64,000 nt of DNA from Collinsella aerofaciens (GCF_018785245.1 NZ_WQPL01000024.1:51293-115292), one strand, 5' to 3'; shown: positions 24,935 to 32,346, counted from the stretch's first letter. Notes: a model not told the origin generated them from the letters alone. Numbers and translations: made by a program.

Positions 24935-26170
24935 CTACGCCCTCGCCCGCTTGCGCTCCCAGCGAGCCAACTTAATCGTCACCAGCGTGAGCGCCCAGGC
25001 CACAAGCGAGAACGCGGCGCCCACTGCACCCACGTACGCAATGCCAATGCTGCTTACCACGGCGCCGCCCACTGCGGTGCCAAACGAGATGCCGACGTTA
25101 AACGCCATGGGCTCAACCGAACTTGCGAGTACCATCGACTTGGGATGGCGGCTGCGTGCCACGTCCATAAAGTGCGTGATGCATGAGACCGAGAACAGGT
25201 ACATGAGCATCGCCAGGCTAAAGACAAAGACCAGCGCGAGCGGCATGGCGGCGCCCACGGCAAACAGCCCGAGCAGTGCCGCCGCCTGCAGCACAAACGT
25301 AACCAGCAGCGCCTTCATGCCAAAACGCGCATCGATCCATCCGCCCAGGATGTTCGAGATCAGGCAGAACACGCCATAGGCCATAAGTGTGGTGCTCGCC
25401 TGAACGGTATCCATGCCCAGCATCTGCTCCAGATAAGGCGTCACGTAGCCGTAGAATACGTAGACCGAGCCCACGCCAAACAAGAAGATGAGCATGCCGG
25501 TGATGATACTCGGCTCGCGTAGTAGCCCCGCCTGCTCGCGGAAGGTGGCGGGCTCATCGGTCTGCCCGGCGCGAGGCATAAACGCCACGAGCGCGCTACA
25601 GATCAAAACGGCAAAGGTCAGCGTGCCGTACATGGCCACGTGCCAATCGAGTGTGTCGGCCACAAACTTGCCAATCGAGGTCACAAAGACCATCGCCACG
25701 GAAAACGCGCCGTACACGACCGAGATGGCAAGTGAGGTTTGCTGCGGGGATAACAGCTCAGGGATGTACGTCACGCCCACGGCGAGCAGCGCACCCGAGA
25801 CAGAGCCCAGGACAATGCGTGAGATAAACAGCACCTGGAAGTTGGGAGCCAACGCCATGACCAGGTTGCCGAGCACAAAGACGACGCTATAGCACACGAG
25901 CAGCTGGTAGCGGCGGAAGCGTCCCGTGCTGAGCGCAAGCACCGGCGTGGCGATAGCGTAGACGAGCGCAAACACGCTGATGAGCTGGCCCGCAGTGGCA
26001 AGTGATATGCCGAGTTCCGTTGCCAAGTCGCTTTCGATGCCGATGACCACGAACTCGGAGCAGCCGAGCGAGAATCCCAACAGCACGAGCAGCGCCAGGC
26101 AGAGCTTGGTGCGCGCGGGGGAGAGCGCGGCGGCGGTTGGCTTACTTTTAGGCGTGGTTGCGGCGGTCAA
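24935..26170 (-). CDS. MFS transporter, AraJ-like drug/sugar efflux branch
   Basis: An MFS protein of about 411 residues with 12 helices. The first helix is LCLALLVLLGFSLGCSEF, followed by the AraJ/YdhP-like phrase ESDLATELGIS. The start is uncertain: TTG 26170 has GGAG 8 bases upstream, and a GTG at 26179 is the alternative. The much longer reading to 26599 runs through the promoter region and a palindrome and is not credible. It is divergent from the LpdD-IDI gene. It might export products or toxic aromatics of that locus, but the link is only by position. Confidence 0.8.
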   Translation of the reverse strand: MTAATTPKSKPTAAALSPARTKLCLALLVLLGFSLGCSEFVVIGIESDLATELGISLATAGQLISVFALVYAIATPVLALSTGRFRRYQLLVCYSVVFVLGNLVMALAPNFQVLFISRIVLGSVSGALLAVGVTYIPELLSPQQTSLAISVVYGAFSVAMVFVTSIGKFVADTLDWHVAMYGTLTFAVLICSALVAFMPRAGQTDEPATFREQAGLLREPSIITGMLIFLFGVGSVYVFYGYVTPYLEQMLGMDTVQASTTLMAYGVFCLISNILGGWIDARFGMKALLVTFVLQAAALLGLFAVGAAMPLALVFVFSLAMLMYLFSVSCITHFMDVARSRHPKSMVLASSVEPMAFNVGISFGTAVGGAVVSSIGIAYVGAVGAAFSLVAWALTLVTIKLARWERKRARA

Positions 26171-26227
26171 GGTTGTCACTCCAATGTCGCATGAATAAGC
26201 GGGATTCAATCCCTGCAACTCTAACAG

Positions 26228-26259
26228 AATGTGACAAAGGGGCAGTCCCTTTGTCACAT
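26228..26259. repeat. 33-bp palindrome (family R1) in a divergent promoter region
   Basis: Arms AATGTGACAAAGGGG and CCCTTTGTCACAT. Its right arm contributes TTGTCA at 26251-26256, which stands 17 bases before a TATAGT box. Confidence 0.88.
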
Positions 26260-26289
26260 GGAGGGCTTGCCTGTATAGTCGCAATACAG
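26251..26289 (+). promoter_or_regulatory. promoter and 19-bp dyad operator of the LpdD-IDI gene
   Basis: The -35 box TTGTCA (26251-26256), a 17-base spacer and the -10 box TATAGT (26274-26279) fit a sigma-70 promoter well. The dyad CTGTATAGTCGCAATACAG (26271-26289) covers the -10 box, so a bound protein would block transcription. A near-identical dyad lies at 27413-27431 before the carrier gene. The start codon is 43 bases further on, with GGAG at 26323. Confidence 0.7.
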
Positions 26290-26331
26290 GCGAAGATGGT
26301 CTCAGGTACATCGCGGGCGGCAGGAGATCCC

Positions 26332-27279
26332 ATGGGTATGCACACGACAAAGGTTGCAGTGGGCGAGGGCAAGTTTGCGCTCGAGGCCCAGCTGACGGTG
26401 ACGCCGCGAGGCATGGCGGTGTACGCCTGCTCGCCGGAGTTTGCGCACCTGGGCGCCACGGCGCAGGCCATTCCGCGCCCCGAGCCCGGCCGTACGGCAA
26501 CGGTGAGCATCCTGGCCGTTCCGTGCCATCGAGACGAGATCCCGGCGCACGATATCGCGGCGGCGCTGGCCACGCGCTTTGGCGTGCCGGTAGTTGCAAG
26601 CACGGGTTTTCATGTTGAACAAGCGAGCGGTGACGACCTGCAGCGCGTGCTCGACACCACCAAGGAGCTCATCGCCGCGCTCGAGGAAGCCGCAGCCCGC
26701 ATTCTGCGCGCCGGCTGGGATGAGGGCGGTGCGGGCGCCGAGGTCGTGGCGGTCGATGCTGCGACCGGCGAGGCGCTTGGCCCCGTCGACCGCATCGAGG
26801 CCCATGCTGGTGAGGGCATCCTGCATCAGGCATTTCTGACGCTTTTGGTCGAGGGCCGGGGCGAAGACGCGCGCCTGCTGCTCTGTCGCCGCAGTCCGCT
26901 CAAGCGCCTGTGGGGCGGGGTGCTGGCCGATAGCTGCGCCGGCCATCCGCTCCCCGGGGAAGACGTCGCGGCCGCCACGGCGCGCCGCATCAACGAAGAG
27001 CTCGGCATTACGCGCGAGCCCGATCAGCTCAAGCACCTCGGACACGTGGTGTACCGTGAGGACCACGGCGACGGCCGCTGCGAGTGCGAATGGTGCGAGG
27101 TCTACCTTGCCCATGTTGAGCCGGGCGAGCTGCATATCAACCAAGAGGAGATCTCGGAGGTGCGCCGCGTGGCCCCGTCCGAGCTCGACGGCTACCTGCA
27201 GGGTCACCCCGAGCAGCTGGCCCCCTGGCTCCGCGAGGCTCTCAGCGACCCATCCATCCGTACGGCCCTCGCTATGTGA
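26332..27279 (+). CDS. fusion: LpdD-like prFMN chaperone + type I IPP isomerase-family domain
   Basis: A 315-residue two-domain protein. Residues 1-122 resemble LpdD, the small protein that goes with UbiD-type gallate decarboxylases (GEGKF, AHLGA, IPRP, CHRDE, TGFHVE). Residues 136-305 are a Nudix-type isopentenyl-diphosphate isomerase: metal ligands H158, H165, H205, E251 and E253, diphosphate-binding RR in LLLCRR, and Nudix-like GHPLPGE..RRINEELGI are all kept. The catalytic Cys (E. coli C67, just before GHP) is Ala203, with a Cys one place earlier (SCAGHP). UbiX prenylates FMN with a dimethylallyl phosphate donor, so the domain could supply that donor. GGAG precedes ATG 26332. Domain calls are from memory of the families. 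Confidence 0.82.
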   Translation: MGMHTTKVAVGEGKFALEAQLTVTPRGMAVYACSPEFAHLGATAQAIPRPEPGRTATVSILAVPCHRDEIPAHDIAAALATRFGVPVVASTGFHVEQASGDDLQRVLDTTKELIAALEEAAARILRAGWDEGGAGAEVVAVDAATGEALGPVDRIEAHAGEGILHQAFLTLLVEGRGEDARLLLCRRSPLKRLWGGVLADSCAGHPLPGEDVAAATARRINEELGITREPDQLKHLGHVVYREDHGDGRCECEWCEVYLAHVEPGELHINQEEISEVRRVAPSELDGYLQGHPEQLAPWLREALSDPSIRTALAM

Positions 27280-27304
27280 CAAAGGGACAGTCCCTTTGTC
27301 ACAT
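27274..27304. repeat. 33-bp palindrome (family R1) overlapping a stop codon
   Basis: A perfect copy (ATGTGACAAAGGGAC and complement). Its TGA at 27277-27279 is the stop codon of the LpdD-IDI gene, so the element supplies the gene's end. Confidence 0.9.
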
Positions 27305-27306
27305 CC

Positions 27307-27376
27307 AAACCGTCACAACATTCGGCGAAAATCTCGAAAACGAGGAAAAGCGTCGAATGTTGTGACGGTTTTTGTC
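27307..27376 (+). terminator. intrinsic terminator after the LpdD-IDI gene
   Basis: AAACCGTCACAACATTCG (27307-27324) pairs perfectly with 27354-27371, followed by TTTTTG. The loop has a further small stem (CTCGaaaaCGAG). It separates the LpdD-IDI transcript from that of the carrier. Confidence 0.85.
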
Positions 27377-27412
27377 TAGGGAATCGCTTCTCATCCAAAA
27401 AAATCCGCTTGA

Positions 27413-27431
27413 CTGTATTGCCGCAACACAG
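27413..27431 (+). promoter_or_regulatory. second 19-bp dyad, upstream of the SLC13 carrier
   Basis: CTGTATTGCCGCAACACAG is a near-perfect inverted repeat. It matches the dyad at 26271-26289 in 16 of 19 positions, including half-site spacing. It overlaps a TTGACT box at 27409-27414. No good -10 was found at normal spacing, so the promoter itself is uncertain. Confidence 0.6.
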
Positions 27432-27441
27432 CGCAACGTAA

Positions 27442-27470
27442 GGGGTGTCCGATAACGGGCGCCCCTTTTT
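27442..27470 (+). terminator. terminator-like hairpin in the leader of the carrier gene
   Basis: GGGGTGTCC (27442-27450) pairs with GGGCGCCCC (27457-27465, two G-T pairs), followed directly by TTTTT. It lies after the dyad and 54 bases before the SLC13 start, so it would act as an attenuator on any transcript begun at the dyad. No alternative upstream pairing was found. Confidence 0.6.
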
Positions 27471-27523
27471 AAGCGGCAACGTGGCTGCGAATCCGGAGCG
27501 CCCCCAACAAGAAAGGTGGGGAG

Positions 27524-28981
27524 ATGGAAGCGGAAAAGAAGGCGTTTAAGATCACCAAGCGCGAAATTGGCTTTGTGCTGGGTATCGTTGTCTTTTTGCT
27601 GGTGAAGTTTCTTCCTTTGGCGGAGCTGAGCTCGACGGTCGAGCTCACGGTCGGCGGTCAGACCTGTCTGGCACTGACGCTCGCCACGGTGGTGTTCTGG
27701 GCATGTGGCGTGGCACAGCCGGGCTTTGTGGGCCTGCTCTACTGCGCGCTGCTCGTCCTGTTCAAGGTGTGCGTGGACGACACGGGCGCCGCGAGCATTT
27801 CGGCGACGGTCGCCTCTACGTTTAGCTCGTGGACCAAGGCCACCATGTGGCTCGTCATCGGCGCCTACCTCATCGCCAGCGCGGTCAAGGAGTCGGGCCT
27901 GGGCGAGCGTATTGCCTACGCGTTCATGCTCAAGTTCGTGCGCGACGCCAAGTCGCTCATCATCTCGATTTTCGCGCTCACCTTTGTGCTGTCGCTGCTG
28001 ATCCCGCATCCGTTCCCCCGCGCCTTCCTCATCCTCGCCGTCGTCTCGGTCATCGCCGAGTCCGCCGGCTACGGTGACGACGACAAGGGCAAGCTCGGCT
28101 TCCTCGTGTTTGCCGCTGCCGCCCCGGGCTCCATGTTCTTCCTGACGGGCGACTCCACGCTCAACCCCCTCGTTGCACAGTACAGTGCCGAGGCCGGCGG
28201 CATGAGCCCGTCCTTCGTCGACTGGTTCCTGTACATGAGCGTGCCTATGCTGGTCGCGCTGCTGTGCACCCTGTTCTTGGGCCTCTTCCTCTTTAAGCCC
28301 AGCAAGGAGCTCGTCTACGATCGCGAGCAGATCGTGGCCAAGCAGGCCGCGCTCGGCAAGCTCTCCGTCAAAGAGATCCGCACCATCGTGTGGCTTGTCA
28401 TCGCCATCGCGCTGTGGCTCACCGTTTCGGGCGATTACATCGGCTGGGTCACCCTGGCCATTGGTGTCGCTCTCGCCATGCCCATCATTGGCGAAGTCCT
28501 CACCCCCGCCAGCTGGAACGCTGTCGATATCAAGTCCCTCATGTTCCTGACGGCCGCCATGGCCGTGGGCTCCGTGGGCGGTGCCACCGGCATGAACGCC
28601 TGGATCGCCGACGTCGTGCTCCCCAGCTCCGTGCCCGAGAACATCTTCCTGTTCGCCCTGCTCGTCGCCGCGCTTTCCATGATCATCCACATGTTCATGG
28701 GCTCGGTCATGGCCGTGCTCGGCGTGTGCGTGCCGGCGTTCATCAGCTTTGCCGCCGGCTCCAGCGTGAGCCCGCTCGCCGTGGCGCTCATCGTCTTCAC
28801 GTCCATCAACATCCACTACATCCTGCCGTTCCATAACCTGCCGATCCTTATCGGCGAAGGCAAGGACGCCGGCGGCTACACCTCCAAAGAGGCCATGCGC
28901 ATGGGCATCCCCCTCACCGCGGTCGTCTTTGTCGTCGTGCTGGTCGAGGCCGCCTGGTTCCACCTCTTTGGCCTGATGTAA
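27524..28981 (+). CDS. SLC13/DASS-type carboxylate:sodium symporter
   Basis: A 485-residue membrane protein with 11-13 helices and the DASS-family plan. Two similar halves each carry a Ser/Thr-rich re-entrant motif (for example FLTGDSTLNP and the later MAVGSVGGATGMNAW), and the C-terminal half ends with NIHYILPFHNLPILIG. Family members import di- and tricarboxylates with Na+. It lies just upstream of the LpdC-like UbiD gene, so it likely imports the carboxylate that is then decarboxylated, or exchanges it. An aromatic acid substrate is inference. The ATG at 27524 follows AAAGGTGGGGAG closely. Confidence 0.85.
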   Translation: MEAEKKAFKITKREIGFVLGIVVFLLVKFLPLAELSSTVELTVGGQTCLALTLATVVFWACGVAQPGFVGLLYCALLVLFKVCVDDTGAASISATVASTFSSWTKATMWLVIGAYLIASAVKESGLGERIAYAFMLKFVRDAKSLIISIFALTFVLSLLIPHPFPRAFLILAVVSVIAESAGYGDDDKGKLGFLVFAAAAPGSMFFLTGDSTLNPLVAQYSAEAGGMSPSFVDWFLYMSVPMLVALLCTLFLGLFLFKPSKELVYDREQIVAKQAALGKLSVKEIRTIVWLVIAIALWLTVSGDYIGWVTLAIGVALAMPIIGEVLTPASWNAVDIKSLMFLTAAMAVGSVGGATGMNAWIADVVLPSSVPENIFLFALLVAALSMIIHMFMGSVMAVLGVCVPAFISFAAGSSVSPLAVALIVFTSINIHYILPFHNLPILIGEGKDAGGYTSKEAMRMGIPLTAVVFVVVLVEAAWFHLFGLM

Positions 28982-29123
28982 GCGGTCGGGCGTTCCGGCT
29001 GTAAGCAGCCAAGCACTTGAACTTCGAGCGGTCGAGCGCTCCATTTGTGAGCGCCGTGGCCCCATTACGTTACCCCGCCCGGCGGCACACCGCCGTCGGG
29101 CACTCTCCCGAAAGGAGCATGCC

Positions 29124-30611
29124 ATGTCCACTACCGATGCTTCCCAGATCCACGACCTGCGTTCTGCACTCGACTTTTTGCGCGAGATGCCGGGCCAGCT
29201 GCTCGAGACCGACACCCAGGTCGATCCCGATGCCGAGGTCTCGGGCGTCTACCGTCACGTCGGTGCCGGCGGCACCGTCATGCGTCCGACCAAAGAGGGC
29301 CCGGCGATGGTCTTCAACAACGTTAAGGGCTTTGACGACGCCAAGGTCTGCATCGGCATGCTTGCCAGCCGCAAGCGCGTTGCCGCCCTGCTCGATCTGG
29401 ACGAGGAGCATCTGGGCCTCGAGATCGGCAAGCGCTTCGAGAACCTGATCGCCCCTGAGCAGATCGCCGAGGGCAAGCACGTCGACTGCCAGGAGGTCGT
29501 GTACAAGGCGACCGACGAGGGCTTCGACCTGCGCAAGATCGTTCCCGCTCCCACCAACACGCCCGTCGACGGTGGCCCCTACATCACCATGGGCCTCGCC
29601 TACGGCACGAGCCCCGATGGCACCCAGTCCGACGTGACCATCCACCGCTTCTCCTGCGTCGACAAGGACAAGCTCGCCATGTGGATCACCCCGGGCAGCC
29701 GTCACCTGGGCGCGTTCTTTGACGAGTACTGCCAGCGCGGCGAGGACATGCCCATCTCCATCTCCATCGGTCTGGACCCCGCCGTGTACATGTGCTGCGG
29801 CTTCGAGGCTCCCACCACGCCGCTCGGCTTCAACGAGCTGCAGATCGCCGGTGCCCTGCGCGGCCACGCCGTCGAGCTTGCCGACTGCGTCACCGTTCCG
29901 CAGAAGTGCATTGCCAATGCCGAGTACGTGCTCGAGGGCTACCTCATGCACGACGAGACTATCAATGAGGACGTCAACGGCCACGGCTACGCCATGCCCG
30001 AGTTCCCCGGTTACACCGGCGGCGCCAAGGTCTGCCCGGTGATCAAGATCACCGCCGTCACCACGCGTGTCAACCCCATCATGGAGAGCTGCATCGGCCC
30101 TTCGCACGAGCACGTGTCCATGGCCGGCATCCCCACCGAGGCTTCCATCTACAAGATGGTCGAGACCGCCATCCCGGGCCGCCTGCTCAACGTCCACGCC
30201 GCTCCCTGCGGCGGCGGCAAGTTCGTTGCCATCATGCAGTTCAAGAAGTCGAGCAAAAATGACGAGGGCCGTCAGCGCAACGCCGCCATGCTTGCCTTCT
30301 CGGCGTTCTCCGAGCTCAAGCACGTCATCCTTGTTGACGAGGATGTCGATATCTTCGATATGAGCGACGTGATGTGGGCCATGACCACGCGCTTCCAGGC
30401 CGACGTGGACCTCATCACCATCCCCGGTTGCCACTGCCACGTGCTCGATCCGTCCAACGACCCCGCGTTCGATCCTTCGATTCGCGAGCACGGCATCGCC
30501 TGCAAGGCCATCTTCGACTGCACGGTTCCGTTCGACCTCAAGAAGAACTTCATCCGCTCGCAGTTCATGGAGATCGATGAAGAGAAGTGGGCCGCCGAGC
30601 TCGCCTTCTAG
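29124..30611 (+). CDS. ubiD: UbiD-family decarboxylase, LpdC (gallate decarboxylase)-like
   Basis: A 495-residue prFMN-dependent (de)carboxylase. It resembles Lactiplantibacillus LpdC very closely: VYRHVGAGGTV, AMVFNNVKGF, VYKATDEGFD, SDVTIHR (cofactor/substrate Arg), LEGYLMHDETINED (active-site acids), GPSHEHVSMAGIPTEASI and VDEDVDIFDMSDV. LpdC removes CO2 from gallate and protocatechuate to give pyrogallol and catechol. It needs prenylated FMN, made by the UbiX gene 33 bases downstream. AAAGGAG precedes ATG 29124. The gap before it holds a GC hairpin. A hydroxybenzoate substrate is likely; which one is inference. Confidence 0.9.
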   Translation: MSTTDASQIHDLRSALDFLREMPGQLLETDTQVDPDAEVSGVYRHVGAGGTVMRPTKEGPAMVFNNVKGFDDAKVCIGMLASRKRVAALLDLDEEHLGLEIGKRFENLIAPEQIAEGKHVDCQEVVYKATDEGFDLRKIVPAPTNTPVDGGPYITMGLAYGTSPDGTQSDVTIHRFSCVDKDKLAMWITPGSRHLGAFFDEYCQRGEDMPISISIGLDPAVYMCCGFEAPTTPLGFNELQIAGALRGHAVELADCVTVPQKCIANAEYVLEGYLMHDETINEDVNGHGYAMPEFPGYTGGAKVCPVIKITAVTTRVNPIMESCIGPSHEHVSMAGIPTEASIYKMVETAIPGRLLNVHAAPCGGGKFVAIMQFKKSSKNDEGRQRNAAMLAFSAFSELKHVILVDEDVDIFDMSDVMWAMTTRFQADVDLITIPGCHCHVLDPSNDPAFDPSIREHGIACKAIFDCTVPFDLKKNFIRSQFMEIDEEKWAAELAF

Positions 30612-30644
30612 TAAGTAGCCCTATCAAATAGCTAAGGAGTTGTC

Positions 30645-31223
30645 ATGCCTGAGTCTTCTGTCCGTTCCCGTCGCATTGTCGTTGGCGTTTCTGGTGCCAG
30701 CGGCGCTGCGCTGGGCCTCGAGTGTCTCAAGTGCCTGCGCCAGGCCGGTGCCGAGTCGGCGCTTGTCGTCACGCGCGGGGGAGAGATCACCATCGAGCAG
30801 GAGCTCGGCATGACGCTCGACGAGTTTGCCGCGCATGCCGATGTGGTCTACGACAACAAGAACATCGGCGCTGCCATCGCAAGTGGCACCTATCCGGTCG
30901 CCGGCATGATTGTGGCGCCCTGCTCCATGAAGACGCTCGCCGGCATTGCGAGCGGCTACAGCGAAAACCTGTTGCTGCGTGCGGCCGACGTGCAGATGAA
31001 AGAGCAGCGCCGCCTGGTGCTCATGGTGCGCGAGACGCCCTTCAGTGCGATCCATGTCGACAACATGGCGCGCCTGGCGCGCGTGCCGGGCGTCATGCTC
31101 ATGCCGCCCATGCTCACGTTTTACAACGGCCCCGCCACGCTCGACGATGCAGTGCATCACATCGCCGCCAAGGCGCTCGAAGCTGTTGGCGTGTCGTGCG
31201 AAAACTATAAGCGCTGGTCATAG
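30645..31223 (+). CDS. ubiX: UbiX-family flavin prenyltransferase, LpdB-like
   Basis: A 192-residue flavoprotein of the UbiX/Pad1 family. It shows the N-terminal GVSGASGAALG, the FMN-site APCSMKTLAGIASG, and the C-terminal VRETPFSAIHVDNM and PPMLTFYN. It joins a dimethylallyl group to FMNH2 to make the prenylated FMN used by UbiD. It lies 33 bases after ubiD with AAGGAG before its ATG, so the enzyme and its cofactor maker are co-expressed. The LpdD-like chaperone fused to an isomerase domain, upstream, completes a cofactor supply set. Confidence 0.93.
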   Translation: MPESSVRSRRIVVGVSGASGAALGLECLKCLRQAGAESALVVTRGGEITIEQELGMTLDEFAAHADVVYDNKNIGAAIASGTYPVAGMIVAPCSMKTLAGIASGYSENLLLRAADVQMKEQRRLVLMVRETPFSAIHVDNMARLARVPGVMLMPPMLTFYNGPATLDDAVHHIAAKALEAVGVSCENYKRWS

Positions 31224-31255
31224 GCATCTTTAGGGTAGGATACGAGTAGTGTTTG

Positions 31256-31285
31256 AGCCCGCTGCCCCTGTGGGCGGCGGGCTTT
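31256..31285 (+). terminator. intrinsic terminator after ubiX
   Basis: A 12-bp stem, AGCCCGCTGCCC (31256-31267) with GGGCGGCGGGCT (31272-31283, one G-T pair), has a 4-base loop and is followed by TT. It ends the carrier-ubiD-ubiX operon just before the MerR ribosome binding site. Confidence 0.65.
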
Positions 31286-31303
31286 GGTGTGTCGGGAGGA
31301 CCT

Positions 31304-32170
31304 ATGCAGACGGGTATGTATGCGATTAGCGAGATGGCGAGCTTGTTTAACGTCTCACGCCAAACGCTCATCTACTACGACAAGATCGGTCTGTTTAAAC
31401 CCGCCGTGGTCAACGAAAAGGGCTACCGTTTCTATTCGCCCACGCAGATTCCGCTTATGCGCCTGATTTGCATGTTGCGCGACTTGGGGCTGGAGCTCGA
31501 CGAGATTGACCGCCTGACCTCGACGTTCGACATTGGAGAGATGACCGACCACCTGCGCTCGCGGGTGCAGGCGCTCGACGAACAGATTGCCGGGCTCAAA
31601 GCCGAGCGCGCCAGCGTGCAGGAGCGCCTGAGCTTTTACGACGAAGCGGTCTACTGGCGCGAGCGTGAGGGCAAGCCGGAGCTCAAACAGTTTGAGCGCC
31701 GCTACGTGGTCTTTGAGGAGTTCCCGGGCGATATCGAGCGCGGCCGCTCGATGCTTCATCCCACGCTTATGCGGGCGATTTTACGCATGCGTGCACTGAC
31801 GGGCACACGCCCCATGCGCGGTTGGGGTGCCATGCTGCGTCGAGAGGCACTGCATTCCGACGACCCCATCGCCGGTGCCGGCTCTTTTGCCGTGCTGCCG
31901 CGCGGTGCCGAGGAAACGCTGCCGAGCGATCCTGCCGAGCTGGCAGAGATCGGCGTCGAGGTGCTGCCCGAGGGCACGTATCTATGCATGAGCCGCTGGG
32001 GCATGCCGTACGAGCCCGAGGGTATCCGCGCCATCGTCGCCTGCATGGACAAACATGCGCTCCAGCCCATCGGCAACGCTTTCGATTTTTGCTACCTGGA
32101 CACCACGAGCTACGACGAGTCTCACCAAGAGGACTTCTGCTGTATCCAAATCCCCGTCGCCCTCAAATAA
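31304..32170 (+). CDS. MerR-family regulator with GyrI-like effector domain
   Basis: A 288-residue regulator. The N-terminal MerR helix-turn-helix (MYAISEMASLFNVSRQTLIYYDKIGL, given by its limits, residues 4-29) is followed by a coiled-coil dimerisation helix (about 75-115) and a C-terminal domain of about 155 residues that resembles GyrI/BmrR effector-binding folds, which bind aromatic or cationic small molecules. GGGAGGA precedes ATG 31304. It lies after ubiX and may sense the substrate of the decarboxylase locus. The 19-bp dyads at 26271 and 27413 are possible targets but overlap -10/-35 elements rather than a stretched MerR spacer. Confidence 0.85.
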   Translation: MQTGMYAISEMASLFNVSRQTLIYYDKIGLFKPAVVNEKGYRFYSPTQIPLMRLICMLRDLGLELDEIDRLTSTFDIGEMTDHLRSRVQALDEQIAGLKAERASVQERLSFYDEAVYWREREGKPELKQFERRYVVFEEFPGDIERGRSMLHPTLMRAILRMRALTGTRPMRGWGAMLRREALHSDDPIAGAGSFAVLPRGAEETLPSDPAELAEIGVEVLPEGTYLCMSRWGMPYEPEGIRAIVACMDKHALQPIGNAFDFCYLDTTSYDESHQEDFCCIQIPVALK

Positions 32171-32236
32171 CTTGCGGTGAAATAGTCCCTAAATAGCTCG
32201 AGTGGGCGTGCAAACAGGAACTATTCCACCGCAACT
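32171..32236. repeat. 66-bp inverted repeat (family R3, copy 2)
   Basis: TTGCGGTG (32172-32179) and CACCGCAA (32227 on) are shared with the copy at 3538. The inner arms AATAGTCCC and GGAACTATT still pair although they differ from copy 1. It starts one base after the MerR stop and is followed at once by an R1 palindrome. Confidence 0.75.
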
Positions 32237-32240
32237 TCGA

Positions 32241-32271
32241 TGCGACAAAGGAGCAGTCCCTTTATCGCATT
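32241..32271. repeat. 33-bp palindrome (family R1), slightly degenerate
   Basis: ATGCGACAAAGGAG and CCCTTTATCGCAT. The following TCCGTGCG is shared with the right half of the split copy at 46816, so this subtype extends past the palindrome. Confidence 0.8.
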
Positions 32272-32346
32272 CCGTGCGAGCTCCAGCGCCATCTGCGGGT
32301 ATAAGGCTAACAAGTGTTTATTTGCGAGGCCTAAGGGGCGCCCCGT

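Noticed and set aside
26171-26599. N-terminal extension of the MFS protein up to 26599
   Set aside because: The extension crosses an R1 palindrome and the promoter of the divergent gene, and its sequence is Pro/Arg-rich with no family match.
27409-27437. complete sigma-70 promoter at the second dyad
   Set aside because: TTGACT is a fair -35 box, but no acceptable -10 box is found 16-18 bases on. Only the dyad was kept as a feature.
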